64,000 nt of DNA from Blastomonas sp. (GTDB taxonomy: Bacteria; Pseudomonadota; Alphaproteobacteria; Sphingomonadales; Sphingomonadaceae): NCBI RefSeq assembly GCF_030373265.1, contig NZ_JAUCZC010000018.1, positions 16,265 through 80,264 on the forward strand, read 5' to 3'. This document shows positions 26,512 through 33,450 of this stretch, one piece after another. Below the pieces are notes generated by a model. The model was not told where the DNA came from. It worked only from the letters and a program-made list of their open reading frames with translations, and did not search any database. Each line of letters starts with the position of its first letter. Positions within the stretch are counted from its first letter, which is position 1. The translations under genes were made by a program, and so were the position numbers.

Positions 26512-28225
26512 CATTGCTCCACCATCGTGCCCACGTCTCGGCAGCGCATAATGTGAGTATTCGTCTCGCCCTGTTTGATCCATCTGGGGTTGGTTGTCCG
26601 GCTCCATCAAAGATAGAAAGGTCCAGCATCCCGGCTTTTGCAAGCATGCCGCCACGCAGCATGTCCTCTGCTTTACGGCCTTGCGATTGGTATATCTTCC
26701 GCATGAACCCGGACGGTCCACCCTTTGAAGTTCGCTGCAGCAGTTCTTGTGGAACGATACCTTCAAAGGCTGCTCGGGCAACTGCCCTGTTTTTGCCCTC
26801 ATTAACCCATAGCCATGTTGGGATTGCGAGGCACAGCTCGATAATCGGCTGAGACAGCAATGGAGCAATGTGGATCGGGTGAGTCTTGCGCGGATAAAGC
26901 TCAATGCTGCGTTGTGCGCGGATGAGCTGCTTTACATGCCCAATTTTGCCCGGAAGCGCATTTTTCGGAACGTCGAGCCAGGGATGGAGCGACCGATCAG
27001 GCACAAGTGTTTCGCTCATTGATTTTGACAGGCCAGATGTGTCGCTGGCGATACGCGGTGCATGGCCGGCCCGCCTGTAAATGTCCCACGCATGGCGCAG
27101 AATTGTCATACCGTCGGCACCCGTCAGGACACTGAGATCCCGCAAGGTAGTCATGACGCCGGAGCGGGATCCTTGAGACAGGAACCGGTCCACGAACGGT
27201 GCAGCTGTGCGCAAGCTGCAGAACACATTATCACCGCCATTGCCTGAGAAATGTGCCTCGATGTGATGGTTGGCACGAAATTGCGAATGTATGGCTGCGA
27301 TGGACTGCATGAAATAGGGCGCAACCGGCCATGGATGGTGCCGAGCGACCGGCTCTTCGACATCCACTGATGACAAGGCGTAATGTCGTTCATGCAACGG
27401 ACGATCCAGCACTGTTGCCAGCCTGGCAGCGTAGCTTCGTTCATCCCCGTGCGGATCATTGCTGACCAGATTGAGGCAGTGCAGCATGGTGTGGGGCTGC
27501 ACTGTGCAAGCGACGATCGAAGAATCGAGCCCGCCGGAGACGCCGAGCAGGATCGACTCGAAGCACCCTCCCCAGGAACGAACACAATTGGTTGTGACGC
27601 GGCGAAGCTTTGCGGCAGCAGCATCAAAATGTATCTGTTGGCCTGGATCTGTCCAACGCCATGGTGTCCACCACACGCTCAGGGAAGTTCCTGCAGTCGA
27701 CCTCGTGATGCATTCTCCAGCCAGAAGTTCCGAAATGCCAGTAAGGCAGGTGTCGCGCCCGATTGCATCGAGGCTGATCAGAAGCCGTCCGACCTGTTCG
27801 AAGTTGACAGCTCCCGGCCCGCGAGTTGCAAGGTCCTCGACATCGCTGCCAAGGATCAGACTGCCGGATTTGGAGCGATAATAGCATGGCAGTTGCCCGG
27901 ACGGATCGCGCAGCACGGACACTGTGCCGCCATCTCCAACAATAACGGCAACATAAGCCCCCCAAAAATCTGTGAGTAGCGATCGGCCTTCGCTCGCCAG
28001 AATTGCCTGTACAGTTACGTCATCAAGTTCCGTTATGCGGCGGCTTAGCTGGACGCCTTCAAACAGGTGACCGATGATGCAGCCGTGATCACCGATCCGG
28101 ATCACGGGAGTATCGCTCCAGACGCGCACTGCAGGATCAACAAATGCGGGGCAACCCTTGGTTGGAGCAGCTCCGGCTCCAGCTTCGCTGCCCGATGACA
28201 ATTCAATACGAAAATGTCCGGCCAT
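26504..28225 (-). CDS. Lasso peptide cyclase (asparagine synthetase-like, C protein)
   Basis: A 573-residue McjC/LarC-type lactam synthetase. The N-terminal half resembles a glutaminase domain without its catalytic Cys2 and includes DFWGAYVAVIVGDGGTVSVL, then RDPSGQLPCYYR. The ATP-pyrophosphatase loop is SGGLDSS at 230-236 and is intact. The enzyme adenylates the side chain of Asp8 or Asp9 of the precursor and joins it to the new N-terminal Gly1, closing the ring round the tail. Its start overlaps the stop of the B gene (taATG), so the two are translated together. It runs convergently into the isopeptidase gene, which it overlaps by eight bases. Confidence 0.92.
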   Translation of the reverse strand: MAGHFRIELSSGSEAGAGAAPTKGCPAFVDPAVRVWSDTPVIRIGDHGCIIGHLFEGVQLSRRITELDDVTVQAILASEGRSLLTDFWGAYVAVIVGDGGTVSVLRDPSGQLPCYYRSKSGSLILGSDVEDLATRGPGAVNFEQVGRLLISLDAIGRDTCLTGISELLAGECITRSTAGTSLSVWWTPWRWTDPGQQIHFDAAAAKLRRVTTNCVRSWGGCFESILLGVSGGLDSSIVACTVQPHTMLHCLNLVSNDPHGDERSYAARLATVLDRPLHERHYALSSVDVEEPVARHHPWPVAPYFMQSIAAIHSQFRANHHIEAHFSGNGGDNVFCSLRTAAPFVDRFLSQGSRSGVMTTLRDLSVLTGADGMTILRHAWDIYRRAGHAPRIASDTSGLSKSMSETLVPDRSLHPWLDVPKNALPGKIGHVKQLIRAQRSIELYPRKTHPIHIAPLLSQPIIELCLAIPTWLWVNEGKNRAVARAAFEGIVPQELLQRTSKGGPSGFMRKIYQSQGRKAEDMLRGGMLAKAGMLDLSIFDGAGQPTPDGSNRARRILTLCAAETWARWWSNAI

Positions 28226-28869
28226 TACACGACCAGAATGGGTTTGTAGGTGGTGACGAGGTCAAGCGGGTCTGTCAGGACTGTGGAACCGAACTGGACC
28301 CAGCAATGGGCTGAGAATGGCAATGCTACCCCGATTATGAGGTCAACATGGCAACCCTGACGGGCGAGCATGCATTTCATTGCGATCCCCCGAACCAGAC
28401 ACTTGTCGATACCAGAGGTAAAGCGGCCTGCCCGCTGGAAAGCTGCTGCCGCGCGAGCGGCAACCAGAAGTTCTTCCGGCCTGGCGGGCAAGCTGGTTGA
28501 TGCAATTCGGCTGAAAACCTGTGCGAGAGGGCGTCGCTTGAGCATCAGTTCCGCACAGGCCTGATATAAGATGGCCTTCGCTGTGAGCCTGAGAGGCGCG
28601 GGCTGGATATCATTCTCGATGACACTGAAGAGAGGCGTTTCAACCTGGAGCTTTCGCTCTGCCGAGTCTGCCGGGCCGGCTTGTATGATGCTTCGCGACT
28701 GCAGCCAGGCAAGGTCCGAGACATCTGCGCAACCGGACACGAAGCGCTGGAACCGAGCGTCGGCATCCTTGTGCAACAGAAAGTAGCGATCAGAATCGAG
28801 GTCGAGAAACACCGAGCATGATCCCAATGTGCAGAAGTGCAGGTGCGGAGAGAGCCGATATCCCATCAT
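28225..28869 (-). CDS. Lasso peptide B protein (RRE + transglutaminase-like protease)
   Basis: A 214-residue fused B protein. Residues 1-80 are a PqqD-like RiPP recognition element (GYRLSPHLHFCTLGSCSVFL, then DLDSDRYFLLHKDADARF) that binds the leader. Residues 95-214 are the cysteine protease domain with the catalytic triad Cys157 (DKCLVRGIAMKCMLARQG), His188 (AHCWVQFG) and Asp200 (TDPLDLV). It removes the leader so that the cyclase can act. An upstream in-frame TTG (28899) lies inside a strong hairpin, so I prefer the ATG at MMGYRLSP. It is separated from the precursor by 56 bases that fold into a hairpin. Confidence 0.9.
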   Translation of the reverse strand: MMGYRLSPHLHFCTLGSCSVFLDLDSDRYFLLHKDADARFQRFVSGCADVSDLAWLQSRSIIQAGPADSAERKLQVETPLFSVIENDIQPAPLRLTAKAILYQACAELMLKRRPLAQVFSRIASTSLPARPEELLVAARAAAAFQRAGRFTSGIDKCLVRGIAMKCMLARQGCHVDLIIGVALPFSAHCWVQFGSTVLTDPLDLVTTYKPILVV

Positions 28870-28889
28870 GACAGGCTTGCGATCAGCAA

Positions 28890-28917
28890 TGGCGTGCAAC
28901 CATCAGGCTGCACGCCA
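28890..28917 (-). promoter_or_regulatory. Stem-loop between lasso precursor and B gene
   Basis: tggcgtgca and tgcacgcca form a perfect 9-bp stem with a 10-base loop in the gap between the precursor stop and the B start. There is no T-run, so it is unlikely to be a full terminator. It may cause partial termination or protect the precursor mRNA end, giving more precursor than enzyme. Such intergenic hairpins are known from proteobacterial lasso clusters. Confidence 0.65.
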
Positions 28918-28925
28918 CTGGCTGT

Positions 28926-29069
28926 TCAGTCGTCGGACTCGATACCGCCAACGAAGATACGCTGCCCCGTCTGGACATCGTCGTTGCCGAGGATCGAGGC
29001 ACCGCGGGTTTCGTCCTGGACAGCGCCCAGATCGATGACGTCGTCATGCTGAGGTTCAAACGAGTTCAT
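28926..29069 (-). CDS. Lasso peptide precursor (A protein), 47 residues
   Basis: A short gene with a strong ribosome-binding site (aaggaa, 7 bases before ATG) directly upstream of the B and C genes. The leader starts MNSFEPQHDD and ends DLGAVQDETR; the DLG...ET-R pattern with Thr at the penultimate position is the hallmark of astexin/sphingopyxin-type leaders. Cleavage after Arg22 gives a 25-residue core starting GASILGNDD (residues 23-31) and ending IFVGGIESDD. Gly1 could be linked to Asp9 (or Asp8), leaving a 16-residue tail with bulky Arg, Ile and Phe residues that could lock the thread. The C-terminal GGI...DD resembles what I recall of sphingopyxin I. No second precursor is present. By hand, the cyclised full-length core has a neutral monoisotopic mass of about 2544.21 Da. 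Confidence 0.9.
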   Translation of the reverse strand: MNSFEPQHDDVIDLGAVQDETRGASILGNDDVQTGQRIFVGGIESDD

Positions 29070-29136
29070 GCTCAGTTCCTTTCCGTAATATGCGACCAGG
29101 ATAGTCGCAGAGAAAGGCTATGCCCGGTTGAACGTC

Positions 29137-29190
29137 ATCTCCATTTTATAATCCGATTATAATTGAGACTGGCTGATCTAAAACGTGACC
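29137..29190 (-). promoter_or_regulatory. Candidate promoter of the lasso biosynthesis operon
   Basis: Read leftwards, two sigma-70-like -10 hexamers lie close together: tataat (29161-29156) and tataaa (29150-29145), in an AT-rich island. A weak -35 (ttttag) is 16 bases before the first. Transcription would begin about 70-75 bases before the precursor ATG. I see no certain ECF-type promoter. Confidence 0.4.
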
Positions 29191-29325
29191 GAGCAATAGG
29201 AAACGCACGTCGGATGCACGTACTGACACCTTTAGCGGTACGCCTGGACATGCGTGTCAGAACCCGGTCACACGCTGATATTACATCAGCGTGTGTCGAT
29301 ACTGACTCATTCGGTTGCGGTCGCA

Positions 29326-29349
29326 AGCAGAATTAGAACCGGATCCGGA
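29326..29349 (+). repeat. Right copy of 23/24-bp direct repeat bounding the luxI-lasso module
   Basis: agcagaatt followed by agaaccggatccgga matches the site at 16117-16139 except for one inserted t. It is in the same orientation, 13.2 kb away, and lies about 260 bases upstream of the lasso precursor. Confidence 0.65.
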
Positions 29350-29602
29350 TGCATCAATTCAATCTTGGTGGGTTGAGCCTTTTCACTAGCAGCACCCACT
29401 GCCGCTCGAAAAACTGCTAAGCGCGCATCACGGCACTAAAATCATCTTTCTGGGAACATCACTTTTTCCAATAACCGGGTGGATTTATCGCGCATCCCAG
29501 AGGCGAAAAATGCAGCCCAATTAGTGCGGCAGGTTCGCCTACCGTTTTGCTGGCGCGAGGATAACAAGTGATATCATCGACCGATGCGTCCAAAGAAGCT
29601 TC

Positions 29603-29632
29603 GCGGTCAAGCCGAGCAAGCAGCTTGACCGC
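29603..29632 (-). terminator. Hairpin downstream of integrase gene
   Basis: gcggtcaagc and gcttgaccgc form a perfect 10-bp stem with a 10-base loop, 37 bases after the integrase stop. On the minus strand it is followed by the weak T-rich sequence ttctttgg. A transcription terminator is the simplest reading; a recombination-related site is an alternative. Confidence 0.55.
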
Positions 29633-29669
29633 GATTACGAACCTGCAGATCAGCGTGATGCAAGTTCCT

Positions 29670-30833
29670 TCAGCTTTCCTTATCGCAGTAGGCGGCCCAT
29701 CCCGCCATCATGACGCGCCTCTTCTCCAGCAGGTTGCCGCGCCGGTAAGCTGCCTCAGTCTTATTTGCCACCACGTGCGCCAACGCCGCTTCGGCAACAT
29801 CACTGGGATGATCCGTTTCCTCGCTCACCCAATCGCGAAACGACGAGCGAAACCCGTGCGGTGTGTACGGCTGGCCCATCTCCTTCATCAGCTTGGACAG
29901 GGTCATGTCGGACAGTGGCTGCATATTTTTGAAGCCCGGAAATACATACGGCGACTCCCGAAGGCGCAGTTGCTTGCAGCGGCGCAGAATACGCATTGGC
30001 CGGGAGGCCAGAGGGACAACATGCTCACGAAATGCCTTCATCCGTTCCTTGGGGAGGGTCCAGAGGCCGTCTTCGAGTTCGACCTCATCCCAGGTCATGC
30101 CGCGCACTTCGCCCGACCGGGCAGCCGTGAAGATGGCAAACTCCAGCGCCAGACGGCTGAACGATTCTCGTGAACGCAACTTCTGGACGAATTTGGGCAC
30201 CTTCTCATAGGGCATGGCAGGAAAGTGGCCATCACGGCGAGGCTGGCGCGGCAAGCCTTTGGTGATAGCCCGCATCGGCGCCTCGGTATCGCGATAACCG
30301 GATGCATAGGCCCAATCGAGCACCACGCCGACCCGCTGCCGGACCCTGCGTGCCGTTTCTGGCTTGGTCAGCCAGATCTCGGCCAGAAGGTCACGGATCA
30401 TGGGCCCCGTGATCCGGTCAACCTTCATTTTCCCGATGAAAGGAAAGGCATAGGCTTCCAGAGTTCGCATCCATTGGCCGTGGTGCTTGCCATTGCGCCA
30501 GGTCTTCGAGTGAACCTCATAGACCCGCTGCGCAGCGTCCTTGAAGGTGGGCACGGCATCGACCTTTCGCCGCTCGAACTGCGGGTCGAGGCCCATCTCG
30601 ATCTGGCTTCGCACCTCGCGCGCCCGTTCGCGAGCATCAACCAGGCTCACCTTGCTGCAGCTACCCAGGCCGAAATCTCTCCGGTCGCCCTTGTGCTGCA
30701 CCCGGCAAACCCAGCTGCTGCTCCCTCCCGGCCTCTCGTAGCGATAAAGGCCATCACCAAACCCTACTCGGCGGGTGGTCTGGCTCTTGGTTTCAGAGCC
30801 TGTCTTCGAAGTGGTTTTCATGGAGGTGATCAT
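29670..30833 (-). CDS. int: P4-type tyrosine integrase
   Basis: A tyrosine recombinase of the prophage P4 integrase group, about 387 residues. The N-terminal DUF4102 arm-binding domain (GLYRYERPGGSSSWVCRVQH, then GLGSCSKVSLVDARERARE) is followed by a SAM-like core-binding domain and the catalytic domain. Catalytic residues visible are Arg in ARSGEVRG, His-x-x-Arg in PHGFRSSF, the second His in LAHVVANKTE and Tyr in EAAYRRG. It is transcribed away from tRNA-Ser and its start is about 130 bases from the tRNA 3' end, the usual arrangement for elements integrated into a tRNA gene. Starts at 30884, 30833 or 30821 are possible; none has a strong ribosome-binding site. Confidence 0.92.
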   Translation of the reverse strand: MITSMKTTSKTGSETKSQTTRRVGFGDGLYRYERPGGSSSWVCRVQHKGDRRDFGLGSCSKVSLVDARERAREVRSQIEMGLDPQFERRKVDAVPTFKDAAQRVYEVHSKTWRNGKHHGQWMRTLEAYAFPFIGKMKVDRITGPMIRDLLAEIWLTKPETARRVRQRVGVVLDWAYASGYRDTEAPMRAITKGLPRQPRRDGHFPAMPYEKVPKFVQKLRSRESFSRLALEFAIFTAARSGEVRGMTWDEVELEDGLWTLPKERMKAFREHVVPLASRPMRILRRCKQLRLRESPYVFPGFKNMQPLSDMTLSKLMKEMGQPYTPHGFRSSFRDWVSEETDHPSDVAEAALAHVVANKTEAAYRRGNLLEKRRVMMAGWAAYCDKES

Positions 30834-30963
30834 AAAATTTGTTCCCACATTTGCAAAAATGTCGGTCTGGACGACGTGGGACACATTTGGATCCGAATCA
30901 CCAGCGTAACCCGCAGGAAAGCTGGACGTCTGGAGCCAGTCAGGGATTTTGTGGGATTAGTAC

Positions 30964-31054
<91 letters not shown>

Positions 31055-31235
31055 AGCCGGGCTGTGCCAAGGTCATGCCCTGGCGCCTGAACGGGTCCCC
31101 GCAGTGCAGAAAGCGATGTGGTCGATCTGCGGGAAGGCGGGCCATTAGCGCAGGCTTTCACCCTTGCCAAGTGGAAACCTGCCCTCGTTGGGCGGAAAGC
31201 TTGTATGCTGCGACGCAACACCCTAGATTGATGCT

Positions 31236-31634
31236 ATGAGCAACAATCCCTTCCGGTCCGGCAACGACGATGCATCGGGAACGACCCAGTCTTCAGGCGG
31301 GGTAATCATGCCGCGCATCTCCAAGGCGCGCTATGCCATCGGCGACATTGTACGCCACCGCATCTTCGATTTCCGCGGCGTGGTGTTCGATATCGATCCT
31401 GTCTTCGCCAACAGCGACGACTGGTATGAATCGATCCCCGAGGAACTGCGCCCGGCCAAGGACCAGCCCTTCTATCACCTGTTCGCCGAAAACGCCGAGA
31501 ACAGCTACATCGCCTATGTCAGCCAGCAGAATCTGGTGACCGACGACACCGGCGAACCTGTCGATCACCCTGCGGTGCCGCAATTGTTCGGGCCGTTCAG
31601 CGATGGACGCTATCGTCTGCGCACCATGCACTGA
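31236..31634 (+). CDS. hspQ: HspQ-family heat shock/protease-specificity protein
   Basis: An HspQ/YccV-like protein (132 residues from the first ATG; about 108 from the ATG at 31308 that begins MPRISKARYAIGD). The fold is seen in ARYAIGDIVRHRIFDFRGVV, then FDIDPVF, DDWYESIPEELRP and QPFYHLFAEN. The ending HPAVPQLFGPFSDGRY is conserved. In enterobacteria HspQ is a Lon specificity-enhancing factor and binds hemimethylated DNA. The first 24 residues are polar and poorly conserved, so the shorter start may be correct. It is the first chromosomal gene after the tRNA. Confidence 0.9.
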   Translation: MSNNPFRSGNDDASGTTQSSGGVIMPRISKARYAIGDIVRHRIFDFRGVVFDIDPVFANSDDWYESIPEELRPAKDQPFYHLFAENAENSYIAYVSQQNLVTDDTGEPVDHPAVPQLFGPFSDGRYRLRTMH

Positions 31635-31678
31635 CTGTGCGGCTGAGACTGTACGGCTGATCGCGTGCGAAACGCAGA

Positions 31679-32557
31679 TCAGGAGCGCAGCTTCCACCCC
31701 GAGCGCAGCAGCATATAGCAGCCCAGCGCCAGCGCGGCGTTGATCGCCAGCAGCAGGCCTGCGCCAAACAGCAAGGGCGAATCGGTCGAGCCAATAAAGC
31801 CGTAGCGGAAGCCCGAGATCACATAGAAAAACGGATTGGCGTGGCTGAGCGCGCGGAAGGTCGGCGCCATCGCATCGACCGAATAGAAGGTGCCCGACAG
31901 CAGCGCCAGCGGCGCCACCACGAAGTTGGTGATCGCGGCGGCATGATCGAACTTTTCCGCCCAAATCGATGTCAGTACGCCCATGAACGCCAGCATCATC
32001 GCGCCCATCACGCCAAACCAGATGATCGCCAGCGGATGGCGCGGCATCACGTCGATCCCGGGCCACAGCAGCATCGCCAGCCAGACCGCGCCGCCGACGA
32101 ACACCGCGCGGGTGACCGCCGCGATGACCAGCGAAACGAGAACCTCAAGCTCGGACAGCGGCGGCATCAGATAATCGATGATCGTCCCCTGGATCTTGCC
32201 GACCAGCAGCGAGAAGCTCGAATTGGCAAAGCTGTTCTGCATCATCGCCATCACGATCAGCCCGGGGGCAAGGAAATCGGCGAACGGAACGTCGAGAACG
32301 GTGCGGCCACTGCGCCCCAAAGCGACGGTAAAAATCACCAGATACAGCATCGTGGTGATCGCCGGTGCCCAGATGGTTTGCAACTGGACCTTGAAGAACC
32401 GGCGCACCTCTTTCATATAGAGGGCTTTCAACCCTCCCCAGTTGATCGTGCCGATCCGGACGGTGCCGGGCTCTGCAAAGGCAGCGCCGGTTCCGATTTC
32501 AGGTCGATTGCCCGGCGCAGCGACGGCGACGGGGGGATTTGGTGCTTGATCGTTCAT
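31679..32557 (-). CDS. ABC-2 type transporter permease
   Basis: A 292-residue membrane protein with six predicted helices in the ABC-2 permease (YadH/NodJ-like) pattern. A cytosolic N-terminus (KALYMKEVRRFFKVQLQTIW) leads into TM1, and the family motif is AVAPLALLSGTFYSVDAMAP-like here (FVVAPLALLSGTFYSVDAMA). Such permeases export polysaccharides, drugs or lipids together with an ATPase. No ATPase gene is next to it in this window, so the partner must be elsewhere or lies across the element boundary. The alanine/proline-rich first 35 residues are variable. Confidence 0.9.
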   Translation of the reverse strand: MNDQAPNPPVAVAAPGNRPEIGTGAAFAEPGTVRIGTINWGGLKALYMKEVRRFFKVQLQTIWAPAITTMLYLVIFTVALGRSGRTVLDVPFADFLAPGLIVMAMMQNSFANSSFSLLVGKIQGTIIDYLMPPLSELEVLVSLVIAAVTRAVFVGGAVWLAMLLWPGIDVMPRHPLAIIWFGVMGAMMLAFMGVLTSIWAEKFDHAAAITNFVVAPLALLSGTFYSVDAMAPTFRALSHANPFFYVISGFRYGFIGSTDSPLLFGAGLLLAINAALALGCYMLLRSGWKLRS

Positions 32558-32625
32558 GGTGGTTGCGCCTATCGGCGGACACCAGACCGGGCAAGTCCCA
32601 ATTGGTCAAGAAGGAATTGCTGTTC

Positions 32626-33375
32626 ATGTCATGGACCGACGAGCGGATCGATCAGCTCAAAACCATGTGGGAAAAAGGCCTCACCGCCAGCCAGATCGCT
32701 GAAGAACTGGGCGGGGTGAGCCGCAACGCGGTGATCGGCAAGGCGCATCGCCTTGGCCTGAAGTCGCGCCCCTCGCCGGTCAAGGCTGGCGAAGCCAAGC
32801 CCAAGCCTGCCAAGAAGGCCGACGCGCCCAAACCTGCGAAAAAGGCAGAGGCGGAACCGGAAAGCGATGCCCCGCCGTTCAAGACGGATTCGGCTGCGCA
32901 GCCGGTGCGCGCTGCGCCTGCCCCCGCCCCTGCCCCGACACCTGCACCGCGTCCGGTTGAACCCGTCGATGCGGCAGACGATGACGAGGAAACCGGCCTG
33001 GATGCAGGTGCAGAACCCGCCGTGCCGCCAAAGCCGCAGCCGCGCATCGTATCGGTCGGTCCCGGCGGATTCCTGCGTCAGGGCCCCGGCGACCAGCAGG
33101 CACCGATTCCGCCTGCACCGCCGCGCCGTCTGGTCCCCGCCCGCCCGAGCGCCGAGATTGCCGGCAAGACCAGCCTGCTCGACCTGAGCGACCGCATCTG
33201 CCGCTGGCCGATGGGGCACCCGGGCGAACCTGATTTCCACTTCTGCGGACAGCAGGTCAATCCGGGCTTTCCCTATTGCGTGGAACATTGCGGCCGCGCC
33301 TATCAGGCACAGCTGCCGCGCGGCACGCGTCGCCCGCCGCCGCCGATGCCGTTCGGCGGACCGCGCGTCCGCTGA
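32626..33375 (+). CDS. gcrA: GcrA-family cell cycle regulator
   Basis: A 249-residue GcrA protein. The N-terminal DNA-binding domain WTDERIDQLKTMWEKGLTAS, then QIAEELGGVSRNAVIGKAHR, is followed by a long Ala/Pro/Lys-rich linker (about 50-160). The conserved C-terminal sigma-70-interacting part has LLDLSDRICRWPMGHPGEPD and CGQQVNPGFPYCVEHCGRAY. In Caulobacter GcrA acts with sigma-70 at promoters carrying CcrM-methylated GANTC sites. The ATG after aagga was chosen over a longer frame. Convergent neighbours are absent, and a hairpin after the stop is a likely terminator. Confidence 0.95.
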   Translation: MSWTDERIDQLKTMWEKGLTASQIAEELGGVSRNAVIGKAHRLGLKSRPSPVKAGEAKPKPAKKADAPKPAKKAEAEPESDAPPFKTDSAAQPVRAAPAPAPAPTPAPRPVEPVDAADDDEETGLDAGAEPAVPPKPQPRIVSVGPGGFLRQGPGDQQAPIPPAPPRRLVPARPSAEIAGKTSLLDLSDRICRWPMGHPGEPDFHFCGQQVNPGFPYCVEHCGRAYQAQLPRGTRRPPPPMPFGGPRVR

Positions 33376-33399
33376 TCACCACTCAATAGCAGCGGATAA

Positions 33400-33422
33400 G
33401 TCCGGCAGCGTGCTTGCCGGAC
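33400..33422 (+). terminator. Hairpin after gcrA
   Basis: gtccggca and tgccggac form an 8-bp stem with a 7-base loop, 25 bases after the gcrA stop and before parE. Downstream bases (gccgtctttg) are only weakly T-rich, so the terminator may be inefficient. Confidence 0.5.
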
Positions 33423-33450
33423 GCCGTCTTTGCGCCCTATAGCAGGTCGC

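Larger units (their letters stand above)
29070..29669. other. Non-coding region between lasso precursor and integrase
   Basis: This 600-base stretch has no supported gene. It holds the candidate lasso promoter, the right copy of the module-bounding direct repeat and the hairpin after the integrase gene. By eye it is richer in A+T than the backbone. Confidence 0.45.

Noticed and set aside
28926..28985. Alternative lasso core beginning at the Gly after QT (residue 35 of the precursor)
   Set aside because: Thr would be at -1 instead of -2, and the first acidic residue would be at position 10, too far for the usual 7-9 residue ring.
29135..29326. A 63-codon leftward frame tested as a second lasso precursor
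   Set aside because: It lacks a Thr-x-Gly processing site with an acidic residue 7-9 positions later, and it covers the promoter region.
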